A program made the position numbers and the translations under genes. A stretch of DNA of 64,000 bases from Alistipes sp. (GTDB taxonomy: Bacteria > Bacteroidota > Bacteroidia > Bacteroidales > Rikenellaceae): the NCBI GenBank assembly GCA_017403125.1, contig JAFQOR010000024.1:1-64000 (forward strand), written 5' to 3'. Every line of letters begins with the position of its first letter. Within the stretch, counting starts at the first letter, position 1. Positions 1-8,695 of this stretch are shown piece after piece. The notes beneath the pieces are model-generated. The model saw only the letters and a program-made list of their open reading frames with translations, did not search any database and was not told the DNA's origin.

Positions 1-1476
1 CTTGTTTGTGGCGTACTTTTCTATCTGATATACTGTGTTGTCGGGCGTATAACCCTCGTCGAGTGAGTCTAAGTAGTGAAGCATGGCATTGCGCACGCTA
101 ATGTTGGTTGGGCGTAATTGTTGAGCCGCTATATCTTTATCTATATAGCTCTTCTGAATGTAGCTACACATGGCAACACGATACATGTGTCCCTCCTCCA
201 ATGTGTCGAATATGACATCCGTTGCATCGGGCATCTCTGCCGGAGTGTCACCAACGATAATGGTGTAGGGTACATCCGAGCGGAAGTAGTTGTAGTGTGA
301 CTCCTTATCGTAGTTTGTTGCCGAACCGCTGTTGTACTTGTCGAGAATCATGGTGCGTAGCTGCTCGGTGCTCATCTCACCAACGTATATTGTTGATTTA
401 TAGGGGTCGTTGTTGTATATGTCCCCACGCGTGATGTCGCCCTTTGGAATGTTGGGCAGGCGTATTCCGCCATAGTGATATATCGAGATTTCGGGGACAA
501 AACCATCGTCGTAGGGGTAGTTTGCCAATGCAGCTATGGTGAGATTTGCAACACCGTCGCGATTGGCAAAGTCGTTGGCATGACCCTCGATAATATTCAG
601 TTCGGGCGAGAGGCTCTTGATGTAGGCCACTTGCTCGGCAATATCCTGCTTGGCGGCATACTCCTCGATGTTGATTTGATAATACTCTACGCTCCGAATT
701 TCGCCTTCGCACACTTCGATGTCGGCAATCGTAGCATACGCTATGTCGCGATTATTTTGTGAGATTTGTATGTCGTTTAATGTTGTATTTGTAGTGTCAT
801 GGCTGTGACCCCCGGCTATCCAATCGTAGGTGGGATTGCGCTCGGCAAGGAGTCTATCAACCTCGTAGCCCATGTGTGACAGCAGTACGCTAAAATCGCT
901 CTTGCTTGCAACAGCGTCTGCTATCTCAAATGCGGTGTTAATATCACTTGTAAATGAGAAACTTGCAAGTTTCTCGGCATCTCCCAGAGGGGTGCCGTTC
1001 TGGTCGGTATCAACTACTCCTACAAAGGCTATGTCGATGCCGCCAATCGGGATTATGATATAGGGCTCGATGCTCTCCATCTCGACGTTGGGCGTGACGT
1101 TTGCGCATACGTATCGGAAGTCCGATGCCTCCATCATTCGATTCAGTGCCTCGTGGCCGTTGTCGAACTCGTGGTTGCCCAGTGTAACGACGTCGTAGCC
1201 CACGCTATTCATCAGTTCGATCATTGGTACCCCCGGCTCCACATAGTCATCGACAAAGGCGTTGCCCGAGACTCTATCTCCGGAGTCCACAACCAAAACC
1301 TCGCCAAGCGCCTCATACTCCTCGACAAGCGAGGCGAGCTGTGGCATAAGGTTGATGTTGGCGTGCATATCGTTGGTCGAAATGATGTAGATATGTTCGC
1401 TATCGACGGCGTTATCTTGGGCGCACGAAGTGGCAAAAAGAGGTATAATTGCCGATAAAAGTAGAAATTTTTTCAT
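1..1476 (-). CDS. 5'-nucleotidase-family metallophosphatase lipoprotein (3' end cut by window)
   Basis: This frame is open from the ATG at 1474-1476 to the first base of the window, giving at least 492 residues with no stop, so the C-terminus lies outside. The N-terminus (MKKFLLLSAIIPLFATSC) is a lipoprotein signal with lipobox Cys. A calcineurin-like phosphoesterase domain follows, with metal-site motifs TNDMH near residue 35, GNHEFDNG near residue 95 and GGHSHD in the middle. The C-terminal half resembles the 5_nucleotid_C substrate domain (GDITRGDIYNNDPY, then GEMSTEQLR). UshA/YfkN-type enzymes remove phosphate from nucleotides outside the cytoplasm; the exact substrate cannot be read here. 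It is divergent from the nucleoside kinase at 1561, which would suit a nucleoside-scavenging pair. Confidence 0.85.
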   Translation of the reverse strand, partial: MKKFLLLSAIIPLFATSCAQDNAVDSEHIYIISTNDMHANINLMPQLASLVEEYEALGEVLVVDSGDRVSGNAFVDDYVEPGVPMIELMNSVGYDVVTLGNHEFDNGHEALNRMMEASDFRYVCANVTPNVEMESIEPYIIIPIGGIDIAFVGVVDTDQNGTPLGDAEKLASFSFTSDINTAFEIADAVASKSDFSVLLSHMGYEVDRLLAERNPTYDWIAGGHSHDTTNTTLNDIQISQNNRDIAYATIADIEVCEGEIRSVEYYQINIEEYAAKQDIAEQVAYIKSLSPELNIIEGHANDFANRDGVANLTIAALANYPYDDGFVPEISIYHYGGIRLPNIPKGDITRGDIYNNDPYKSTIYVGEMSTEQLRTMILDKYNSGSATNYDKESHYNYFRSDVPYTIIVGDTPAEMPDATDVIFDTLEEGHMYRVAMCSYIQKSYIDKDIAAQQLRPTNISVRNAMLHYLDSLDEGYTPDNTVYQIEKYATNK

Positions 1477-1497
1477 ATCATGTAATTTTATGTGGTA

Positions 1498-1524
1498 CAA
1501 ATATATAAAAAATTACTATCTTTA
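1498..1524. promoter_or_regulatory. Divergent promoter region between nucleotidase and nucleoside kinase
   Basis: CAAATATA at 1498-1505 reads TATATTTG on the minus strand, a match to the Bacteroidetes -7 element TAnnTTTG and well placed for the nucleotidase start at 1476. On the plus strand TATCTTTA at 1517-1524 is a one-mismatch -7 for the gene at 1561. Convincing -33 elements were not found for either. Confidence 0.45.
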
Positions 1525-1560
1525 CACGTTGTTTAATACAAAAATAGAGTAAACCGAGAT

Positions 1561-3228
1561 ATGCAGATGATAGAGGTGATATGCTTAAACAATGGTGAAC
1601 GCCGCAGTGTGGCGTTGGGTACGACGCTTGCCGATATTCTTGACATGGTGAGGTTGGAGAGTGAGTTGCCGATACTCGTGGCTCGCGTGAATAACCGCTA
1701 CAAGGAGCTCCGTTATCGTGTCTATAAGCCTATTACGGTGGAGTTTTTGGATATGACGAGCTTCGAGGGCTACCGCACCTATCAGCGTACCATCTCATTT
1801 GTTATGCAGCGTGCATCGTTGGAGCTCTTCCCCGATAGGAAGCTCCGCATACGTCATACGCTGGGCAGTGGCTTCTACTGTGAGTTCGACGAGAGCGCAA
1901 AGTGCGACGAGCGCGAGTTGAAAGAGTTGGAGCAGCGCATGCGGGATATTGTGGCCGCCGACATCCCTATTCTGCGTCGCAAGTGTCTTACCGATGAGCT
2001 GCGTAGTGAGTATGCAAAGTATGGAATGGAAGATAGCATCGAACTCCTCAATACCCGTCCTCGACTATATAGCTCTGTGAACTACATGGAGCATATGCCC
2101 GGTTACTTCTATGGAACGTTAGCGCCCTCGACCTCGTATGTCGAGCGATTCAGCCTCGCGCCATACTACAACGGATTCTATGTCGCTTTGCCACAGCGAA
2201 ACAATCCCGAGAAGATTACGTCTAACATCAAGCTCGACAAGATGTTCGACATCTTCCACGAGTATCAAATGTGGATAGATATTATGGGAGTCCCAACGGT
2301 AGGCGACCTGAATCGTCGTGTTATGGAGGGCGATGCGAGCGAGTTGATTAAGATTGCCGAGGCGTTCCACGAGAATAAGATAGCCTCGATAGCACGTTCG
2401 GTGGCGAGCGCAAATGTCGAGCATGGTGTGCGCATGGTGCTTATCTCGGGGCCCTCGTCGAGTGGCAAGACCACATTCTCGAAGCGCTTAGGTGTACAGC
2501 TTCGCGTCTTGGGCTTCGAGCCGGTGCTTATAGCCTTGGATGACTACTTCGTCGAGCGCGATAAAACGCCATTGGGTGAGGATGGTAAGCCCGACTTCGA
2601 GGCGTTGGAGGCGATAGATTTGGCTACGCTCAACGACCATTTGGAGCGTTTGTCGCGTGGCGAGAGCGTAGATATTCCGCGCTACAACTTCCTCACGGGC
2701 AAGCGTCAGTGGCACGAGCAGCCACTGCAACTTACCGAGCGTTCGATACTTATCATGGAGGGTATTCACGCGCTGAACCCGCGCCTGACACCTGGTGTGG
2801 TCGATGAACATAAGTTCAAGATCTACATCTCGTGTTTCACGTCGGTGGCTATGGATAACTTCTCGCGCATACCGACAACCGACAACCGTATGTTGCGTCG
2901 CATGATACGCGACAACGCCACACGAGGCAACGACGCTATGCGCACGTTGCAGATGTGGCCCAAGGTGCGTCGTGGCGAGGAGCGACACATATTCCCCTAT
3001 CAGGAGAATGCCGATGTTATGTTTAACTCGTCGCTCTTCTACGAGATTTCGGTGTTGCGAGCTATCGCAGAGCCGCTGTTGCGTAGTGTGCCGGATACGG
3101 CGCCCGAGTATGCCGAAGCACATCGCATGCTTCACTTCTTGGATAACTTCACACCCATCGAACCCGACGAGATACCGCCAACATCGCTTTTGAGGGAGTT
3201 TATCGGCGGCAGCTCGTTCAAATATTAA
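1561..3228 (+). CDS. Nucleoside (uridine-type) kinase with ThrRS-like N-terminal region
   Basis: The protein has 555 residues. Residues 1-60 resemble a TGS/ubiquitin-like domain. Residues 60-190 resemble the second additional domain of threonyl-tRNA synthetase (FPDRKLRIRHTLGSGFYCEF), but the editing-site His pairs are not evident. The C-terminal half is a P-loop kinase of the uridine kinase/phosphoribulokinase family: Walker A GPSSSGKT at residues 297-304, then DDYFVERDKTP and the substrate stretch IPRYNFLTGKR. Family knowledge: such proteins are common in Bacteroidetes and Clostridia and are annotated as nucleoside kinases that phosphorylate uridine/cytidine for salvage. The role of the ThrRS-like part is unknown. 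The gene stands alone, 92 bp before gcvP. Confidence 0.88.
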   Translation: MQMIEVICLNNGERRSVALGTTLADILDMVRLESELPILVARVNNRYKELRYRVYKPITVEFLDMTSFEGYRTYQRTISFVMQRASLELFPDRKLRIRHTLGSGFYCEFDESAKCDERELKELEQRMRDIVAADIPILRRKCLTDELRSEYAKYGMEDSIELLNTRPRLYSSVNYMEHMPGYFYGTLAPSTSYVERFSLAPYYNGFYVALPQRNNPEKITSNIKLDKMFDIFHEYQMWIDIMGVPTVGDLNRRVMEGDASELIKIAEAFHENKIASIARSVASANVEHGVRMVLISGPSSSGKTTFSKRLGVQLRVLGFEPVLIALDDYFVERDKTPLGEDGKPDFEALEAIDLATLNDHLERLSRGESVDIPRYNFLTGKRQWHEQPLQLTERSILIMEGIHALNPRLTPGVVDEHKFKIYISCFTSVAMDNFSRIPTTDNRMLRRMIRDNATRGNDAMRTLQMWPKVRRGEERHIFPYQENADVMFNSSLFYEISVLRAIAEPLLRSVPDTAPEYAEAHRMLHFLDNFTPIEPDEIPPTSLLREFIGGSSFKY

Positions 3229-3320
3229 GCAATTGAGAGAAGAGAAGTTAGTGATAAAGAAAAAGAGATAGACTTTTTAATTAGGTAAAACTAAAATTTA
3301 ACAACTAATAACAATCAACA

Positions 3321-6155
3321 ATGAAAACCTTTGACAGTTTTGTGGACCGTCACACCGGTCTTAATTCATCAGAAGATTTGTCGCAGATGCTCGCAACAAT
3401 TGGCGTAGCTTCGGTTGAGGAGCTCTTGCAGCAGGTTATCCCGCAGAATATCCGTTTGAAGAGGGAGCTGGACCTTCCGGAGGCTATGAGCGAGTATGAG
3501 TATGCAGCACATATCGCAGCTTTGGCAGCCAAGAACCGTACACTCCGTTCGTTCATCGGTATGGGCTACTATCCGAATGTTGTGCCCGCCGTGGTATCTC
3601 GCAACGTATTCGAGAACCCCGCATGGTACACCTCATATACCCCCTATCAGGCGGAGATTTCGCAGGGTCGTTTGGAGGCACTGCTCAACTATCAGACTGC
3701 AATCCTCTCGCTCACGGGCATGGAGGTTGCCAACTGCTCGTTGCTCGACGAGGCAACAGCTACTGCCGAGGCTATGCTCATGATGTATGCTATGCGTTCG
3801 CGCGAGGCTGTAAAGCAGGGCCGTAATCAGCTCTTTGTGGATGAGAACATCTTCCCGCAGACGCTCGACGTGTTGCTTACACGCTCCGAGCCCTTCGGCA
3901 TCGAGATTATTCGCGACGACTATGCTACCTATAAGTTCACGGGCAAGGAGTTTGGTGCTGTTGTTCAGTATCCCGCAGCCAATGGCGAGGTGCGCGACTA
4001 CGCCGCCTTTGCAGCTGCTGCACACGAGGCAGGTGCAGCCGTGACGGCTGTTGCCGACCTCTTGGCTTTGGCACTCTTGAAGTCGCCCGCAGAGTGGGGC
4101 GCCGACATTGCGGTAGGTACATCACAGCGTTTGGGTTGTCCCATGGGCTTTGGTGGCCCGAGCGCAGGTTACATGGCTACGCGCGATAGCTACAAGCGTC
4201 AGATGCCGGGTCGTATCATCGGCGTGTCGGTAGATCGCTTGGGCAACAAGGCGTTGCGTATGTCGTTGCAGATGCGCGAGCAGCACATCAAGCGCGAGAA
4301 GGCTACATCGAATATCTGTACTGCACAGGCGTTGATGGCATCGATGGTTGGTTTCTACTGTATCTATAACGGTAAGGAGGGCTTGCAGCGTGCCGCTATG
4401 ACGGCTCACACGGCAGCTCTTACCGTGAAGGAGGCATTGGAGGCTATGGGCTATGTGGTACGCACCAAGGCTCTGTTCGATACATTGGAGGTCGAGGCAG
4501 AGGCTTCGGTAATTCAGGACATCGCTCTTGCTCGCGAGATTAACTTCTTCTATCCTGCCGATGACTGCGTGCGTATCTCGTTCGACGAGGTTACTACCGA
4601 CAAGGAGTTGCAGAGCGTCGTAGATATCTTCGCAGAGGCTCGTGGCAAGAAGTCGAAGAGCGTGAAGCGTGTGGAGTGCGCCGCTATTGCCGACGATGTT
4701 AAGCGTAATACGGAGTTCTTCGCCGAGAGTATCTTCAACAAGTACCGCACCGAGACCGAGATGATGCGTTACATCAAGCGTTTGGAGTTGCGCGATATCT
4801 CGTTGATGAACTCAATGATTTCGCTTGGTTCATGTACAATGAAGCTCAATGCAGCACAGCTCATGCAGCCGCTGTCGTTGTCGGGCTTCCAGAATATGCA
4901 CCCCTTTGCTCCTGCCGATCAGGCGGAGGGCTACAGGCAGCTTATCTCGGAGTTGGAGGGCTATTTGGCAACTATCACCGGCTTTGCAGGTTGTACGTTG
5001 CAGCCCAATTCGGGTGCTGCGGGTGAGTACACCGGTTTGATGATGATTCGCGCCTACCACCAGAGTCGCGGTCAGGGCTATCGTAATGTTATCCTCATCC
5101 CCTCGTCGGCACATGGTACTAACCCTGCGTCGGCAGCTATGGCAGGTATGAAGATTGTTACCGTGGCGTGCGACCAGAACGGTAATATCGATGTTGAGGA
5201 CTTGAAGAAGAAGGCCGAGGAGCACAGCTCGGAGTTGTGTGGTTTGATGGTTACCTATCCCTCGACACACGGCGTATTCGAGAGTCGCATCCGCGACATC
5301 GTAGATGCGGTACACGATGCTGGTGGTCAGGTATATATGGATGGTGCCAATATGAATGCACAGGTTGGTCTTACCAACCCCGGATATATCGGTGCCGACG
5401 TATGTCACCTCAATCTTCACAAGACCTTTGCTATGCCTCACGGTGGCGGTGGCCCCGGCGTAGGTCCTGTTTGCGTTGCAGAGCACTTGGTTAAGTTCCT
5501 TCCCACGCACTCGCTCATGGAGACAGGTGGTGAGGAGGGTATCACTGCCGTATCGGCATCACCTTGGGGCTCGGCGATGTTGTTGCCCATCACCTATGGT
5601 TACATCCGTATGCTCGGCTTCGAGGGCTTGCGTCGCTCGACCGAGATGGCTATCGTAAATGCTAACTACATGTCATCGGCATTGAAGGATGAGTATCGTA
5701 CCTACTACTCTGGTGAAACAGGACGTGTAGGCCACGAGATGATTCTCGACCTCACCCGCTTCAAGCACGACTACAATATCGATTGTGGCGACATTGCACA
5801 CCGTCTTATGGATTATGGTTACCACGCGCCTACGCTCTCGTTCCCCGTACACGAGACATTGATGGTCGAGCCTACCGAGAGTGAGTCGAAGGCGGAGATG
5901 GATCGCTTTATCGAGGCACTTATCAAGATTAAGCGTGAGTGTGAGCAGGCGGCACGCGAGGGTAATGCCGACAACGTTGTTGTCAATGCTCCTCACACCG
6001 CACGCGAGCTTGCTGGTGAGTGGTCGCACCCCTATTCACGCGAGGAGGCAGCATTCCCCTTGGAGTGGATTGTTGAGGGTAAGTTCTTCCCCTACGTAAC
6101 CAAGATCGACAATGGTTATGGCGACCGTAACCTCATTTGCCGTTGCATGGAGTAG
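3321..6155 (+). CDS. gcvP: Glycine dehydrogenase (decarboxylating), P-protein of glycine cleavage
   Basis: At 944 residues this is a full-length single-chain P-protein, with both the N-terminal (GcvPA-like) and C-terminal (GcvPB-like) halves fused. It decarboxylates glycine with PLP and passes aminomethyl to lipoylated GcvH. The PLP lysine is K701 in LNLHKTFAMPHGGGGPG, followed by the Gly-rich loop. N-terminal features include GMGYYPNVVPAV and QRLGCPMGFGGPSAGY. No gcvT, gcvH or lpd lies nearby, so the other subunits are encoded elsewhere. The 92-bp leader is AT-rich and shows no glycine riboswitch. A strong terminator follows the stop codon, so this is probably monocistronic. Confidence 0.96.
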   Translation: MKTFDSFVDRHTGLNSSEDLSQMLATIGVASVEELLQQVIPQNIRLKRELDLPEAMSEYEYAAHIAALAAKNRTLRSFIGMGYYPNVVPAVVSRNVFENPAWYTSYTPYQAEISQGRLEALLNYQTAILSLTGMEVANCSLLDEATATAEAMLMMYAMRSREAVKQGRNQLFVDENIFPQTLDVLLTRSEPFGIEIIRDDYATYKFTGKEFGAVVQYPAANGEVRDYAAFAAAAHEAGAAVTAVADLLALALLKSPAEWGADIAVGTSQRLGCPMGFGGPSAGYMATRDSYKRQMPGRIIGVSVDRLGNKALRMSLQMREQHIKREKATSNICTAQALMASMVGFYCIYNGKEGLQRAAMTAHTAALTVKEALEAMGYVVRTKALFDTLEVEAEASVIQDIALAREINFFYPADDCVRISFDEVTTDKELQSVVDIFAEARGKKSKSVKRVECAAIADDVKRNTEFFAESIFNKYRTETEMMRYIKRLELRDISLMNSMISLGSCTMKLNAAQLMQPLSLSGFQNMHPFAPADQAEGYRQLISELEGYLATITGFAGCTLQPNSGAAGEYTGLMMIRAYHQSRGQGYRNVILIPSSAHGTNPASAAMAGMKIVTVACDQNGNIDVEDLKKKAEEHSSELCGLMVTYPSTHGVFESRIRDIVDAVHDAGGQVYMDGANMNAQVGLTNPGYIGADVCHLNLHKTFAMPHGGGGPGVGPVCVAEHLVKFLPTHSLMETGGEEGITAVSASPWGSAMLLPITYGYIRMLGFEGLRRSTEMAIVNANYMSSALKDEYRTYYSGETGRVGHEMILDLTRFKHDYNIDCGDIAHRLMDYGYHAPTLSFPVHETLMVEPTESESKAEMDRFIEALIKIKRECEQAAREGNADNVVVNAPHTARELAGEWSHPYSREEAAFPLEWIVEGKFFPYVTKIDNGYGDRNLICRCME

Positions 6156-6174
6156 TGGTATAGGTTGATAATTT

Positions 6175-6216
6175 TTGGAGTCGGCTGAAATTGTTTTTGG
6201 CCGACTCCAAATTTTT
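6175..6216 (+). terminator. Rho-independent terminator of gcvP
   Basis: The 11-bp perfect stem TTGGAGTCGGC (6175-6185) / GCCGACTCCAA (6200-6210) is followed by ATTTTTAT. Confidence 0.9.
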
Positions 6217-6268
6217 ATGATGTGACCATTATTGGATGCAGAGTATGGCTTTATTGAAATAAATGTGT

Positions 6269-6276
6269 TATATTTG
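6269..6276 (+). promoter_or_regulatory. -7 element for BACON lipoprotein gene
   Basis: TATATTTG matches TAnnTTTG and lies 38 bp before the chosen ATG. No clear -33 element at 19-20 bp was seen. Because it lies inside the longer possible reading frame that begins at 6263, it argues that translation starts at the downstream ATG (6314). Confidence 0.55.
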
Positions 6277-6313
6277 CGCACTCTTTTTACCGGAAAATTC
6301 AAAAATCAAGATA

Positions 6314-7873
6314 ATGAAACGACTATTTATGTTGGCTATTGCGAGTATGGTAATGCTCAATGTAGCGTGTGATGACAAGCAGGAGACGTTGCCTGTTGTG
6401 ATGACACTCACTTCGTCATCGGTGATGGATATCGACGACAAGGGTGGCGAATTGGTTATTACATACGAGCTTACGAATGTGTCATCTACCGATAATTTGC
6501 AGATTATTACAGCTGCCGATTGGATCGATGTAAAAGATAAGTCGGCTGTGGGAAGAATTGAGCTCACGATTGATGCTAACCACGAGGAGAGTAACCGTAT
6601 GGCTCCCGTTATCGTGACATATGCCGATCAGCGTTTCGATGTAGAGGTGCGTCAGAGTGCAAAGCAGTCGCAGGGTGTGGGCTTTGTTCTAACCTCTTCC
6701 GATACGGTTGAAGTGAATCGTGCCGGAGGTATCGTTGAGGTGAATTATACCATCGAAAATGCTCTTATTGGAGAGGAGGTAAGTGTCGAAACCGACGCAG
6801 ATTGGATTAGTGTCTATGACCGCATGAGCTATCAGAAGGTTGTCCTCTCGGTAGCAATCAATACCGAGAACGTTGAGCGTTCGGCCGATGTTGATTTCTT
6901 CTATGGTGGCGAGTCGTTCACGGTGACTATTCAGCAGACGGGTGACGGCCAGATTATCTTCAATGCCGCCAAGATTCATGGTTACTATTATGGCGAGCAG
7001 TTTTCGCCCGGTGCAGGTAACTATTGGATTATTTTTACCGATAACGGTTACGATGAGAATGGCGCAACTATCCCATACTCGACGTATTATCGAATCGATG
7101 CCTACGGTGAGATCTATGATGGAGATGCTACCGAGGTAGAGGTCCCCGTGGGTACCTATGAGTTCGACATTGAGAATACGGGTGACAAGGGTACTTTTGC
7201 TGACGATAACAGTAGCTACTATGTGACTGATGCCGATGGTAGGAGTCGAGACCCTCGTCACTATCAGTCGGGTAAGTTGGTTGTTGAGCAGAATCGTATG
7301 ACGCTTACGGTCATAATCGACGGTGTGGAGCATAGTGTTGTGTATGAAGGTCGAGGTAAATTGAAGAATGTGTCGGATGAGCGAATGGTAACTACTACAC
7401 TTGTCGATGATTATGCTGCTGATTTGAGTGACCACCATCTTCTCTTCGAGAACTTTGGCGACTACTACGATTTTGGCTTCCAGAATTGGCTGGTCGTAAT
7501 TCGCCCTAATGCAACGGTTGGTGACAACTTCAATTTCGATATTATCACTGCCTATCAGAAGGTGGAGCAGGGCTTCCTTGGCGACTATGTTGGTGCCGAC
7601 GTGCTAAAAGCGAGTTCGTATATCTACGGATTCCTATTCGAGGGCTATATGCAGGCAAGTTGGTTCTATACCACCGATGCACAAGGCACGCCTGTGGATG
7701 TAGCGCCGTTACGCGAGGGCAATGTAAGCATGTATGATAATGGTAATGGCACGATAACCATCGACATCGACGTGCGTGACGAGATTCGTAATAAGATTAC
7801 CGGAAAGTGGGTTGGTGAGTTGCCCGAGGCATCGCCAGCTACCGTTTCGCGCAGCATCGTTGTTATGCAGTAG
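6314..7873 (+). CDS. BACON-domain surface lipoprotein
   Basis: The start is placed at 6314, not at the in-frame ATG at 6263, because it gives a clean lipoprotein signal (MKRLFMLAIASMVMLNVAC) and a -7 element lies just upstream. The mature protein starts at Cys19. Two tandem BACON-type modules follow at about residues 30-120 and 125-220, each with the aromatic core motif (ADWIDV; ADWISV) and an ending like FTVTIQQTG. Residues 220-519 are acidic and Asn/Asp/Tyr-rich with no family I recognise. BACON domains are beta-sandwich modules in Bacteroidetes glycan- or mucin-related surface proteins; function is inferred only from this. No SusC/SusD pair or glycoside hydrolase is adjacent. Confidence 0.8.
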   Translation: MKRLFMLAIASMVMLNVACDDKQETLPVVMTLTSSSVMDIDDKGGELVITYELTNVSSTDNLQIITAADWIDVKDKSAVGRIELTIDANHEESNRMAPVIVTYADQRFDVEVRQSAKQSQGVGFVLTSSDTVEVNRAGGIVEVNYTIENALIGEEVSVETDADWISVYDRMSYQKVVLSVAINTENVERSADVDFFYGGESFTVTIQQTGDGQIIFNAAKIHGYYYGEQFSPGAGNYWIIFTDNGYDENGATIPYSTYYRIDAYGEIYDGDATEVEVPVGTYEFDIENTGDKGTFADDNSSYYVTDADGRSRDPRHYQSGKLVVEQNRMTLTVIIDGVEHSVVYEGRGKLKNVSDERMVTTTLVDDYAADLSDHHLLFENFGDYYDFGFQNWLVVIRPNATVGDNFNFDIITAYQKVEQGFLGDYVGADVLKASSYIYGFLFEGYMQASWFYTTDAQGTPVDVAPLREGNVSMYDNGNGTITIDIDVRDEIRNKITGKWVGELPEASPATVSRSIVVMQ

Positions 7874-7922
7874 GATTTGTAGCATGTGGAGCAGTCGGCA
7901 CCGATGTTCCAAAGATATGGTG

Positions 7923-7970
7923 GAGAGAAGCTATTCCGCATGGTCGGGGTAGCTTTTCTCTATTTTATTT
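7923..7970 (+). terminator. Terminator after BACON lipoprotein gene
   Basis: GAGAGAAGCTA (7923-7933) pairs with TAGCTTTTCTC (7950-7960) with one G-U wobble, followed by TATTTTATTT. Confidence 0.75.
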
Positions 7971-7978
7971 GCGAAAAA

Positions 7979-8010
7979 TTTGGCAACTCGGGGTTAAGTT
8001 TCTATCTTTG
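7979..8010 (+). promoter_or_regulatory. Promoter of FKBP-type isomerase gene
   Basis: TTTG (7979-7982), a 20-bp spacer, then TATCTTTG (8003-8010): a full match to the Bacteroidetes housekeeping promoter, leaving a short leader before the ATG at 8059. Confidence 0.75.
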
Positions 8011-8058
8011 TCCGCCCGATATATATGCGGAAAATAAAAAATTAAAAATATAGAGATT

Positions 8059-8601
8059 ATGAAAGTAGCAGAGAACAAGATGGTGAGCGTAGATTACAAG
8101 CTCACCGTAGATGGTCAGATTGCAGATCAGTCACAGCCCGGTCAGCCTTTGCAGTTTATCTGTGGCTTCGGCATGTTGCTCCCCAAGTTCGAGGAGGCGG
8201 TTATGGGCAAGGAGCCCGGAGAGTCGGTATCGTTCACGTTGGAGGCAAAGGATGGCTATGGAGAGGTTATCCCCGAGGCTATCGTCGAGCTCCCCAAGAG
8301 CGTATTTATGATGGACGGTAAGGTTGCCGATGAGATATTGTTCGTTGGTAGCCAGATTCCTATGGCTACTGCCGAGGGTCAGCACATGATGGGTGTTGTC
8401 AAGGAGGTTAAGGAGGAGAGTGTTATGATGGACTTCAACCACCCTATGGCAGGCAAGACTCTTAACTTCGACGTTACTGTTGTTGATGTTCGCGATACTA
8501 CTCCCGAGGATCTTGCACAGCTCACAGGTGGTGGCTGCGGTTGCGGCGACTGTGGCGGCGGTGAGTGCGGCGAGGGTTGCGACTGCGGTGGCTGCCACTA
8601 A
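8059..8601 (+). CDS. FKBP/SlyD-type peptidyl-prolyl isomerase with Cys-rich C-terminal tail
   Basis: The 180-residue protein begins with an FKBP strand (VSVDYKLTVDGQIADQS), has the FKBP core FGMLLPKFEEAVMGKEPGE, and an inserted-in-flap domain around residues 70-125 as in SlyD. It is a cytoplasmic prolyl isomerase and chaperone by family. The C-terminus (about residues 157-180) is Gly-rich and carries seven cysteines and a terminal His (CGCGDC, then EC, GC, DC, GC). E. coli SlyD has a His-rich nickel-binding tail in the same place, so this tail probably also binds metal, but through thiols. Monocistronic: its own promoter upstream and a shared terminator downstream. Confidence 0.9.
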   Translation: MKVAENKMVSVDYKLTVDGQIADQSQPGQPLQFICGFGMLLPKFEEAVMGKEPGESVSFTLEAKDGYGEVIPEAIVELPKSVFMMDGKVADEILFVGSQIPMATAEGQHMMGVVKEVKEESVMMDFNHPMAGKTLNFDVTVVDVRDTTPEDLAQLTGGGCGCGDCGGGECGEGCDCGGCH

Positions 8602-8638
8602 TAGGTGGGTGATATAGACCAATCAAATATGTAGAATA

Positions 8639-8676
8639 GGGGGCATCCGACACGCGGATGCCCCCTATTGCTTTTA
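8639..8676. terminator. Terminator between convergent slyD-like and natB-like genes
   Basis: Perfect 11-bp GC-rich stem GGGGGCATCCG (8639-8649) / CGGATGCCCCC (8655-8665), followed on the plus strand by TATTGCTTTT. It sits between two convergent genes. The T-tract is clearer for the plus strand. Confidence 0.8.
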
Positions 8677-8695
8677 GTGTAAATATCGACGGCTA

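Noticed and set aside
2488-3135. 215-codon minus-strand frame inside the nucleoside kinase gene
   Set aside because: Antisense to the kinase domain with intact motifs; no independent evidence.
3229-3320. Glycine riboswitch before gcvP
   Set aside because: The 92-bp leader is too short and AT-rich and lacks the paired conserved cores of that riboswitch.
4830-5510. 226-codon minus-strand frame inside gcvP
   Set aside because: It mirrors the strongly conserved PLP-domain coding sequence of gcvP; it is an artefact of codon bias.
6689-7438. 249-codon minus-strand open frame inside the BACON lipoprotein gene
   Set aside because: Opposite strand of a well-supported lipoprotein gene, no domain recognised and no promoter or neighbour support.
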